7,591 nucleotides of DNA from NCBI GenBank assembly GCA_030611115.1, contig JAUWQK010000067.1:1-7591 (forward strand). Reading direction: 5' to 3'. Below the pieces are notes generated by a model. It did no database searches, was not told the DNA's origin, and saw only the letters and a program-made list of their open reading frames with translations. The stretch comes from Deltaproteobacteria bacterium (GTDB lineage Bacteria > Desulfobacterota > Desulfobacteria > Desulfobacterales > ETH-SRB1). This document shows positions 1-7,053 of this stretch, one piece after another (the first letter of the stretch is position 1; each line of letters begins with the position of its first letter). Both the position numbers and the translations under genes were made by a program.

Positions 1-62
1 GAAATAGCCTCCAAATCTTTTCGTTCTTCTTTTGTTAATGTCACTCTGTATCGTGGTGCCAT
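1..62 (-). CDS. IS630-family transposase, N-terminal fragment (runs off the left edge)
   Basis: The frame begins with ATG at 60-62 and reads MAPRYRVTLTKEERKDL followed by EAIS before the window ends. This opening, with the 'VTLTKEER' stretch, is typical of the helix-turn-helix N-terminus of IS630/Tc1-mariner-like transposases, which use a DDE catalytic core (outside the window) to cut and paste the element into TA dinucleotides. The start is well supported: an AAGGAGGG ribosome binding site lies at 67-74, with five bases between GGAGG and the ATG, and a good promoter lies further upstream. Only about 21 codons are visible, so whether the rest is intact is unknown. The family call rests on recognition of the N-terminus alone. 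The gene is on the same strand as the truncated methyltransferase, so the element sits downstream of the defence operon in its reading direction. Confidence 0.8.
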   Translation of the reverse strand, partial: MAPRYRVTLTKEERKDLEAI

Positions 63-66
63 ATCG

Positions 67-74
67 CCCTCCTT
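67..74 (-). promoter_or_regulatory. Ribosome binding site of the IS630 transposase
   Basis: AAGGAGGG on the minus strand leaves five bases between GGAGG and the ATG at 60-62. It is the strongest Shine-Dalgarno match in the window and fixes the transposase start. Confidence 0.75.
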
Positions 75-88
75 ATCTATTGAAGACG

Positions 89-117
89 ACTATAGCATAT
101 ATCGCACAGAATGCGAA
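89..117 (-). promoter_or_regulatory. Sigma70-type promoter of the IS630 transposase
   Basis: Read on the minus strand, TTCGCA (112-117) and TATAGT (89-94) are separated by exactly 17 bases, with a TGC extension directly upstream of the -10 (95-97). The -35 matches TTGACA at four of six positions and the -10 matches TATAAT at five of six. Transcription would start a few bases left of the -10 and run into the AAGGAGGG ribosome binding site at 67-74. The promoter points away from the defence genes and would not drive them. Predicted from sequence only. Confidence 0.6.
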
Positions 118-127
118 GCTTTAGACT

Positions 128-3100
128 TTACATTGTACTAGTATCAAGATGAAAACAGCCGTCCTTTTTATCCAACCACATTTGAGGGTAATAACAAACA
201 TCTGGAGTCAGAATTTTATTAGTAGAGCTTAATCTATCAATGCTTCTAGCGTTCCATAATGAATACCATGAAGGGTAATTCATGTTTTTACTTCCCCTTG
301 AACTCAGTCGATCAAAATGTTTCTTGAGATACTGATAAGCTAATTGGTATTCCTTTTGAAGTTCCTTTTCTGGTATCAATACTGTTTTAGAACCAACTTT
401 TTTATATGGATACAATAGGACGTTATCGGAATCGATTCTTTCGTACCTTGATATTTCCTTCCCCGTTAAAATTGGATAAATTAAATCATTTTCTATTTTT
501 ATATTACATTCCAAAGACTTAGAATAACACTCTGAAAATAATCCTGAATTTGAAATTCTCTTCAAAATATAAACCTTATTGTCTCCGGTAACAATTCCTT
601 GGAAAACACCCTCACAGAAATATTTTATATTGGTCTCAACTTCTTGTAAATGCTCAAAGACAATTCTGTGTTTGTCCTCTATTAATTGCCAGGCACCACT
701 TCCAAGATCTGAATTTATTCTTGTGAAATCATTTTTTGTTAGACCTGATAGCCAATGATTTAGCTCTTGCTCTGAGTCTAAGTCTTTATGTAATTCAATA
801 TATTCAAAATCATCCTGACGTTTTTTCTGTAGCCAAACCAGAGAGGTATATGTCGAAGCTGTAAAAACTTGGTGTTCTGAAAATGAAATGAGTTTTTTAA
901 TATTTTTTTTGTTTGAAACAAATTCCCTTAGTCCTTTCCCAAAAGATGCATTAGTCCATTTAAAGGGCATAATATAATTCATAATCCCATTTTCTTTAGT
1001 TAGTTTGTAGGCTCTTTCAGTAAATAGGCAGTATAAGTCAAATCTACCCGTTGCAGATGCATAATAAGTCTTAACATATTTAATGAATTCATCTGAAAAT
1101 GAAAGTATCCCTTGTATTCTTAAATACGGCGGATTCCCAATCACCACATCAAATCCATTCCTGATATCAAACATCCACTCCGGGTCAAAAAAAGATGACG
1201 AAGCATTCTGATCATAAGGATCCCAACTTGCCAGTTGACGCGCAGTTTTATTTTCCCAGCCTCCTTCTATCAATAGTTCTGCAATTTGTTCTCTCAGTGT
1301 TTTATCTTCGTCTCTTAACTCTCGTTTTCGTCCTGGAGATTTTGAGTTGAAGATTTTATGCCGAACTTTTTTGAGGTTGTTTTCCAGCTTTTTTATTTCG
1401 GGATTGTCAAACAGCTCTACTTGCTCCTTGGGCTTCTCTATTCCAATAAGGGTATTAGCAGCCACAAATTTGGTTTCAAGGTTCGGCAGCGGCCTGATTC
1501 CAAAATTATCTTTGTTTTTATCTACGCTCTGGTCAACTATTAGAGAGATAAAGAAACGGAGCTTGCTTATCTGAGTTGCAATCTCCTGAATATCAACACC
1601 ATAAATACAATTCTCAAGCAGATAAAGCTTTCGCCCATAATCCAGTTCATTGTTTTCAAATGAATCTTCAATATCCCTTATCTGTTCCTTGAGTTCCTTT
1701 ACGACACTTTGACTTCGTGAGCTGTCTTCAATCTCTTCCGCTTTTTCAATAGCTTCATTCACCTTGTCAATCTGCCGCTGTTTCCATCTCTCATTGCCGG
1801 GATCGAGTTTGTGAAGCAGATGCACCATTTTCTGCAGGATACCCATGGGGAAAGCGCCAGAACCGCAGGCGGGGTCAAGGATTGAGCAAGCGTCTATAGC
1901 CTTGATAATCTTTTTTTTGATTTTATTTTCCTGAAAAGGCTGAATATTATCAAATGAGATTAATTGGCGCAGCTTTGTATCTAATTCATCGGCCTCTTCA
2001 ATGTCGGAAAGTTTGTTTTTGAAATAGGCTATCAGGCTTTCATCCACCATATAGTTGACGATTTCTCTGGGGGTGTAAAATGAACCGGTCTGTTTTCTGG
2101 CTGTGGTTTTTGTCTCTGGATTGTAACTTGCGAGCAGGTTTTCGAATACTCTGCCCAATAGCTCCGGGTCAAGAGCGACATCTTCTTCAATGGGTGTGTT
2201 CTCAGTAATAGTAAATTTATAAGAATTAAGGATATTGATCAGTCCCTTAACGGGAGCACTTTTATATGTTTTGCTTTTATTTCCATAATCCTCACTTAAA
2301 TCGACATGTTCTTTATCTCCAAAAAATATATAATCGGGAACGAACAGCTCATTGTCTTTTCGGTCGGAAAAGCCGTCAATATAAATTATTTTGTCACCGC
2401 CTTGTCTGCCTTTTATGGTTTCATGCGGTTGGTCCAAACACTCAAATAAACCTCCATTCATAAACGGAACGATATCTTCAACAAGTTTTATAAACTTTTC
2501 GGGATCTTTAAAGCAGCTTTTATACCGCATCAAGTTTGTAACATTCATATGTTGCTTGTCTTTGCGAAACTCCCTTTTACCCATTGTCTGGTTAAGAGTG
2601 GCAAAGAAGAGATTTTGTAAAACAGACTTATAGTATGTACTGCCTTTGGCTTCTTCTTCAAAGAGATTGCCCAATCTTTGCGGTTGAAATTCTTGTAACA
2701 GTTCCTCTTTGATATAGGACGTATCAAAGAGCTCTTCCGGTATAAGTTTTTTCTCTTTCACAAACCAGACAAACAGAAGGCGGGTCAAAAGACGAATAAG
2801 ATTTTTTGCGTTATGCTCCTTAACTCTCTCGTCTTCCTTGAATAGTCCATTCTGGTCTGCCTTAATAGAAGCACCCGGAAATGTTACTTTCTTTAATGCC
2901 CAGAAATACCAGTTGGAAAGTTCTTTATAGAACTCCCTGTTAAGGACAGATACGTTAAATACAGACTGCCAGTATTTATAAAGCCCATCAAAAGAATTAA
3001 CCGCATTCCTGCCGGTCCGGGCAATTGCCAGTTCTTGAAGGATTTTCAGGTGACCGGTGTGAGGATTGTTTGGTTTCACGTCCCGGAGCAGGGAAACTTT

Positions 3101-3565
3101 CCCGGCCTTCTCACCTTCGCGCCATTCCTGCTTGTATTTCTGTCTTTCCGCATTCGCAAAAGCAATATATTGATTATATCGAAAAACAACCACGACAGGC
3201 GTGTAGTGAAATTCCCTGTTGAACGCGCGGGTAATTTCGGCAAGGTGTGATCTGGTGGGGAGCAAGCCGTTACCCCGCTCTTTTAACGTGACGCCAAAAA
3301 GTAAAAGACCATCGTAATCGGTTTTTATTTTATCTGTGCTTATGCTTTTGTTTCCTTCAAAAGCGGCATCATCAACCATCCCGAGGGAGTAAACATCGTC
3401 CATCAACTGAAATGAGGGGTGGTTTTCCTTAAATGTATTTGTGAGAATGTCCCGCGGCCTTGCGGGTTCTTCTGCTATATAATTTACAGGGATATTCAGG
3501 TCTTCAAATAATGTTTTTAAGGCCGGGTAGAAATTATTAACATTTTCAAAGTAGTCCAGGCGCAT
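128..3565 (-). CDS. Eco57I-like adenine-N6 DNA methyltransferase, probably truncated at the C-terminus by an insertion sequence
   Basis: The 1145-residue product should transfer a methyl group from S-adenosylmethionine to adenine N6 in DNA and, with the helicase encoded just upstream, act as the modification and recognition part of a restriction-like defence system. Visible parts in order: an N-terminal domain (about 1-175) of the type seen in large Eco57I-family enzymes, with PVVVVFRY at 123-130; a helical region; TGSFYTP at 493-499 before the catalytic domain; the SAM-binding motif I DPACGSGAF at 564-572; a charged, probably coiled insert near 590-640; YGVDIQ at 655-660; the catalytic motif IV GNPPY at 810-814; and the first part of a TaqI-like recognition domain (GIVTGDNK 990-997, LTGKEISRY 1033-1041). 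The start ATG at 3563-3565 lies one base after the helicase stop and follows a GAGGG Shine-Dalgarno. The protein ends DTSTM immediately at the IS630 junction, in the middle of the expected recognition domain, so the true C-terminus is missing. Catalytic motifs are intact. Bases after the NPPY codons are much more AT-rich than those before. Confidence 0.88.
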   Translation of the reverse strand: MRLDYFENVNNFYPALKTLFEDLNIPVNYIAEEPARPRDILTNTFKENHPSFQLMDDVYSLGMVDDAAFEGNKSISTDKIKTDYDGLLLFGVTLKERGNGLLPTRSHLAEITRAFNREFHYTPVVVVFRYNQYIAFANAERQKYKQEWREGEKAGKVSLLRDVKPNNPHTGHLKILQELAIARTGRNAVNSFDGLYKYWQSVFNVSVLNREFYKELSNWYFWALKKVTFPGASIKADQNGLFKEDERVKEHNAKNLIRLLTRLLFVWFVKEKKLIPEELFDTSYIKEELLQEFQPQRLGNLFEEEAKGSTYYKSVLQNLFFATLNQTMGKREFRKDKQHMNVTNLMRYKSCFKDPEKFIKLVEDIVPFMNGGLFECLDQPHETIKGRQGGDKIIYIDGFSDRKDNELFVPDYIFFGDKEHVDLSEDYGNKSKTYKSAPVKGLINILNSYKFTITENTPIEEDVALDPELLGRVFENLLASYNPETKTTARKQTGSFYTPREIVNYMVDESLIAYFKNKLSDIEEADELDTKLRQLISFDNIQPFQENKIKKKIIKAIDACSILDPACGSGAFPMGILQKMVHLLHKLDPGNERWKQRQIDKVNEAIEKAEEIEDSSRSQSVVKELKEQIRDIEDSFENNELDYGRKLYLLENCIYGVDIQEIATQISKLRFFISLIVDQSVDKNKDNFGIRPLPNLETKFVAANTLIGIEKPKEQVELFDNPEIKKLENNLKKVRHKIFNSKSPGRKRELRDEDKTLREQIAELLIEGGWENKTARQLASWDPYDQNASSSFFDPEWMFDIRNGFDVVIGNPPYLRIQGILSFSDEFIKYVKTYYASATGRFDLYCLFTERAYKLTKENGIMNYIMPFKWTNASFGKGLREFVSNKKNIKKLISFSEHQVFTASTYTSLVWLQKKRQDDFEYIELHKDLDSEQELNHWLSGLTKNDFTRINSDLGSGAWQLIEDKHRIVFEHLQEVETNIKYFCEGVFQGIVTGDNKVYILKRISNSGLFSECYSKSLECNIKIENDLIYPILTGKEISRYERIDSDNVLLYPYKKVGSKTVLIPEKELQKEYQLAYQYLKKHFDRLSSRGSKNMNYPSWYSLWNARSIDRLSSTNKILTPDVCYYPQMWLDKKDGCFHLDTSTM

Positions 3566-3566
3566 A

Positions 3567-6500
3567 TTAACCCTCGCTTTTAGTCACAAGAAACCATGCT
3601 ATCAGCTCAAAATTATCCGGTTTGTACTTATCAGCTACCTTTATATTTTGCTTTAACCTTTTTATCGCGGAATTGTCTCCGGTTTTAATTTTTGAGAGCA
3701 GGTCCTTTGCTTTGCTGCCCATACGGGTTTTTACTGTGCCGTCTTCCTGTTGCTCATCTTCAACGGCCTGACTTCGCAACCAGTTATTTACCGAATTTAC
3801 AAGCGCTTCAATGGTCTGTTCTTCACCTTTTTCCACTGCCTCCGGCACATACCTGCTCTTTTCTTTATGAACAGTCAGGGCATCCAGCACTTCTTTCTGA
3901 TTCAGTAAAACAGGTTTCCCGTTCATGTCGATATATATTAAATCATACGTCTGGTATTGGTGCTCCGTTACTTTGGATGGTCTTGCAGGATAGCCCAATA
4001 ACGCGATTATTCCATCATCAGGACAAACATCCTTTTCAGCTTTAAAACCTGTGTAAACGCCCCGCGGCATTTGTTCATATTTTTTTTGATCCGCTTTCAG
4101 TTCCTCCAGCAAATCCTGCCTGTACCGTTCCAACGAAAGGTCATCAAAACTCAACCCTTGTTCGCTTATTTCAATGTCTTCCCATGATGTTTGCATTTGC
4201 TCCATCATTCTTGCTTTCATCTTGTTTTCAAGATTCTCGTCCCTTGCCATTTCGGCAAACGTATCAGAGAATTCCAGATTGACTTCCGAACCTGCCAGTT
4301 TCATGGCTGCCATACGCTGTTCAATTCTTCCCTGCAAATTCAAATAAGAGTTTATGTTATTTGACGGCCAGAAATTGATCCCGAATATTTTGCTGTTTGG
4401 AGAACCAAGCCTGTCAATGCGCCCCATTCTCTGGATAACTCTTACAGGATTCCAATGTATGTCGTAGTTAATAACCATATCGGCATCCTGCAGGTTTTGC
4501 CCTTCACTTAAAACATCGGTGGCAATCAAGATATCGATAGGTTTTTGGATCTGCTTATAGGTTTTCTCATCATTTTGATAAATCCAGTTTATCCACTCTT
4601 CAAAAGCTTCTTTCTCGGAAATACCTTTAGAGCTTGGTTCAAAGCCCCACTCTTTTTCTTTAAATAATTTGGTAAAAGGAGTAAATCGCTCCAGGATTGG
4701 TTCAAAATTCTTTGTTTCGGAATCCGAATCGTCAGTTTTGGAGCCACTGCCACTGACAAGAGCTATTCTGCTGAAACCCCGTGCCTTAAGCTGGTCGAAA
4801 AGATATTGCGCGGTATCCCTGTAAACAGTAAAAATCACAACCTTTTGGTTGTTTTCATTGGCGCCCGACCTTCGCTTTTCGTTTATCTTCTCGATGAGCA
4901 CTTCCAGCTTATCATCAGCGCTTTTAGAATTATCCGGTCTTATGGTTTCCTTCCCTAATTTCCTTTCAAAGCGTTGCATGTTTGTGAAAAGATCATTAAG
5001 CGCTTCGATATCTTCTTTCAGATCTTTTTTGTATTTGTTTAATTTGCCGGCAGCATCAATCTCTGAAATATTTATTTTACGTTTTTTGCCGAGTGTTAAT
5101 TCGGCTATTTCATCTTCTAAGTCATCTTCCTCAAATAATGAGACTTGAGAACCATTTTCCACGGTACTTTCTTTTTTTGCTTCCTGATAATATTTAATTT
5201 TATCCAGTGCGTTCTGGTGATGATTCATTATTTTTTCAACAGTTGAATAGAATGAGAACCAGGAAGACTCCAACCTTTTAACCATCAATATGTACATCAT
5301 TTTTACAAGGAAACGGTCTCGCAGTCTTTCATCATGAAGGATGTCTTTATCTCCTGCTTCATCAGCTTCAACATAGAATGCAGGTTGATAGCCGGAAAGC
5401 ATCGGCGGAAAATGATTAAATAACTCCTCGAAACTCTCGAAATTGCCCATCTGGCGAGGAGTAACAAAAATATTATCCGGTTTTTTCTTGACCGGAAAAT
5501 CAAGTCCGGCCTGTTGCCCCTCGATCATCTTTCTGGTGCGCGCAACAGTTAAAGAATCCGTAAGAGTAAAAAAGTTTGCGGGTAATTTTTTTATGAAGTC
5601 TCCAATTTTTGGATTGCGCTCTTCCCGCCATTCATTAAAGGCTTTCTGGGCTGTACGAAATGTATAATCAAGATTCCTGATTCCTAAAGATTCATTAAAT
5701 CCACCCACATTGCCTTGAACCATCAGCTTAAACTGATTCCTGATGTCGTTCAGCGAATTGTTTATCGGCGTTGCGGAAAGCATCAAGACCTTAATATCTT
5801 CATTGCGCTTCAAGATTTCATCGACAAAGAATTTATACCGTTGGGATTTGTCATTTCTCAGATTGTGACTTTCATCGATGACAATCAGTTTCGGTTTGTC
5901 ATTAGTAAAAAGTTTATCCGCCCGGTCGGTGTATTTTTCCATCCGTTCCATCTGCATGTCTGTGTGAAATCTGATGAAATAGTCGAACCGATCCTTTTCA
6001 AATTTGGAATTTTGATGGCGAAGGTAACGGCGCCAGTTGTTATGAAGTTTTTTGGGACAGGCTAAAATAATTTCTCTTCCCTGAAGCTGGAAAAATTTCA
6101 TGACGGCAAGAGCGCTCCATGTTTTTCCCAGACCAACTGCATCGGCAAGAATGGCTCCATCATATTTCTGGAGCATTTTTATTAAACTTAAAACCCCTTT
6201 CCTTTGAAAGTCATACAGAGCATTATATACAACTGTATTTTCAAGCCTTCCAATCTGACGGTTAAAATCCGGATTATCCTGGCTGCTGTCTATTTGGCTG
6301 CCAAACAATTCAAAAAGAACTTTATAATAGAGTTCTTTGGGCGAGTATTTAATAAATATTTTTTCAATTTCTTCAATTAGATATTCTTTAAATGGCTTTG
6401 TGTATTTTTTGCCGTTTTCATCTATGAGCGTTTTGTCCTTGTGGGCCTGTTTGCACATCCACAAACCGTCAAACCAGTCAGCTAATTCTTTATACTGGTT

Positions 6501-6977
6501 ATTGTTGCCTGTCTCAGCAATATTCAATTCTATATTGCTTGTTTCTTTTAACCCAAATCCGGCTTCTGTTAGATTTGAACTTCCTGAAATAAAATAGTTA
6601 TCTCTGTCATCACTCGCGGCAGGTTTAAAAAGGTACGCCTTTGCATGGCAAAAATTAGGCTCCAGGGTCTTGGCATTAACATTATCTTGTTTAAGAAATT
6701 CCACAGCTTCTTGAGCTAATTTGTCGAGCCTTAAAGCTGCTTCGACAGTTATATTTTCATTGATTAAATCAAGTGTCCTGTCTTTGACAGCATCTATATT
6801 TACTATATCGCCGAGGACAAAACGATAATCTTTAATCTTTTCATTAACAGTTCTTGACAGACAGGCCAACGCACCAACGGTAAAATATCCGGTTACAATG
6901 TTCAAGTTGCCTTCTTCTGTATACTTTGCAATCCATTCATGAACTTTTAAATTTTGATTTTCGTTATCTAAAAGCAT
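3567..6977 (-). CDS. HKD (phospholipase D-like) nuclease fused to Snf2-type helicase
   Basis: This 1136-residue protein is the likely motor and cutting component of the system. Residues about 1-180 form a PLD-like domain with HAK (His111, Lys113) and GSSNLTEAGFG (132-142), a single HKD-type half-site; such domains usually pair up to make one active site. A Snf2/superfamily 2 ATPase follows: FQRKG near 257-261, Walker A GLGKT at 282-286, Walker B DESH at 368-371, SATP at 401-404, motif V IATDVLSEGQNL at 818-829, and motif VI QRMGRIDRLG at 849-858. An inserted helical region (about 570-710) contains an acidic linker with QVSLF at 611-615. This layout matches the class described as PLDc_N_Snf2_like, HKD nucleases fused to Snf2 helicases. 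All key ATPase residues are present; in the HKD motif, the aspartate expected four residues after the lysine is Lys118, so nuclease activity is probable but not certain. The ATG at 6975-6977 is preceded by in-frame stops, so there is no longer start. It follows rmuC by 74 bases. Confidence 0.9.
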   Translation of the reverse strand: MLLDNENQNLKVHEWIAKYTEEGNLNIVTGYFTVGALACLSRTVNEKIKDYRFVLGDIVNIDAVKDRTLDLINENITVEAALRLDKLAQEAVEFLKQDNVNAKTLEPNFCHAKAYLFKPAASDDRDNYFISGSSNLTEAGFGLKETSNIELNIAETGNNNQYKELADWFDGLWMCKQAHKDKTLIDENGKKYTKPFKEYLIEEIEKIFIKYSPKELYYKVLFELFGSQIDSSQDNPDFNRQIGRLENTVVYNALYDFQRKGVLSLIKMLQKYDGAILADAVGLGKTWSALAVMKFFQLQGREIILACPKKLHNNWRRYLRHQNSKFEKDRFDYFIRFHTDMQMERMEKYTDRADKLFTNDKPKLIVIDESHNLRNDKSQRYKFFVDEILKRNEDIKVLMLSATPINNSLNDIRNQFKLMVQGNVGGFNESLGIRNLDYTFRTAQKAFNEWREERNPKIGDFIKKLPANFFTLTDSLTVARTRKMIEGQQAGLDFPVKKKPDNIFVTPRQMGNFESFEELFNHFPPMLSGYQPAFYVEADEAGDKDILHDERLRDRFLVKMMYILMVKRLESSWFSFYSTVEKIMNHHQNALDKIKYYQEAKKESTVENGSQVSLFEEDDLEDEIAELTLGKKRKINISEIDAAGKLNKYKKDLKEDIEALNDLFTNMQRFERKLGKETIRPDNSKSADDKLEVLIEKINEKRRSGANENNQKVVIFTVYRDTAQYLFDQLKARGFSRIALVSGSGSKTDDSDSETKNFEPILERFTPFTKLFKEKEWGFEPSSKGISEKEAFEEWINWIYQNDEKTYKQIQKPIDILIATDVLSEGQNLQDADMVINYDIHWNPVRVIQRMGRIDRLGSPNSKIFGINFWPSNNINSYLNLQGRIEQRMAAMKLAGSEVNLEFSDTFAEMARDENLENKMKARMMEQMQTSWEDIEISEQGLSFDDLSLERYRQDLLEELKADQKKYEQMPRGVYTGFKAEKDVCPDDGIIALLGYPARPSKVTEHQYQTYDLIYIDMNGKPVLLNQKEVLDALTVHKEKSRYVPEAVEKGEEQTIEALVNSVNNWLRSQAVEDEQQEDGTVKTRMGSKAKDLLSKIKTGDNSAIKRLKQNIKVADKYKPDNFELIAWFLVTKSEG
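3571..3575 (-). promoter_or_regulatory. Ribosome binding site of the methyltransferase, inside the helicase 3' end
   Basis: GAGGG on the minus strand ends five bases before the methyltransferase ATG and forms part of the last helicase codons (Lys-Ser-Glu-Gly-stop). With only one base between stop and start, the two genes are almost certainly on one transcript and translationally coupled. Confidence 0.65.
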
Positions 6978-7051
6978 AATTTATTGTTACTCCTCCGGCA
7001 ATAATGGATATCATGCCTTCTGGTAAAAACTTCATTTTAAACCGTGAACGG
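6978..7051 (-). other. Intergenic region between rmuC and the helicase
   Basis: These 74 bases hold the helicase ribosome binding site and a 24-codon reading frame (ATG at 7033-7035, stop at 6964-6966) that overlaps the helicase start by 14 bases. A -10-like TAAAAT lies on the minus strand at 7034-7039, without a convincing -35 partner. No strong promoter is visible, so the helicase may be co-transcribed with rmuC. Confidence 0.4.
6989..6996 (-). promoter_or_regulatory. Ribosome binding site upstream of the helicase (long spacing)
   Basis: GGAGGAGT on the minus strand is a strong Shine-Dalgarno, but 11 bases separate it from the helicase ATG (14 from its GGAGG core), longer than usual. No other in-frame start exists, because TAA codons lie directly upstream in frame. 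The spacing may mean modest initiation or help from translation through a small overlapping reading frame (6964-7035). Confidence 0.5.
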
Positions 7052-7053
7052 TT
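7040..7053 (-). repeat. Small inverted repeat at the rmuC stop codon
   Basis: AACCGT and ACGGTT flank two bases, giving a perfect 6-base inverted repeat (five pairs plus a UUCA tetraloop when folded). It overlaps the rmuC stop codon. The RNA after it is UAAAAUG rather than a run of U, so it is a poor intrinsic terminator; it could be an operator or just chance. Confidence 0.3.

Larger units (their letters stand above)
1..140 (-). mobile_element. IS630-family insertion sequence, 5' end (partial)
   Basis: This is the transposase-proximal end of an insertion sequence whose other end lies outside the window. Evidence is the IS630-type transposase start, its private promoter, and the abrupt end of the upstream methyltransferase frame right here. 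The exact boundary is uncertain. IS630 elements insert at TA, classically within CTAG, and duplicate the TA. A CTAG occurs at 138-141, with further TA dinucleotides at 136-137 and 142-143, so the junction should lie between about 131 and 143. The terminal inverted repeat would be the sequence around 120-138, but its partner cannot be seen here. Confidence 0.65.

Noticed and set aside
128..250. Natural C-terminus of the methyltransferase
   Set aside because: The end coincides with an insertion-sequence edge and falls in the middle of a recognition-domain motif region, so truncation is the simpler explanation.
3692..4045. A 117-codon plus-strand frame inside the helicase gene
   Set aside because: It lies opposite a well-supported coding region, has no recognisable motif or good ribosome binding site, and reads as a shadow. 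The same applies to the other plus-strand frames, for example 5715-6065 and 4849-5148.
128..6977. BREX or DISARM locus
   Set aside because: A methylase plus helicase suggests these, but no PglZ, BrxC, DrmA or DrmB sequence is present and the PLD domain is fused to the helicase. The window is too short to exclude partners outside it.
7040..7053. Intrinsic terminator after rmuC
   Set aside because: The stem is only five or six pairs, overlaps the stop codon, and is not followed by a U-tract.
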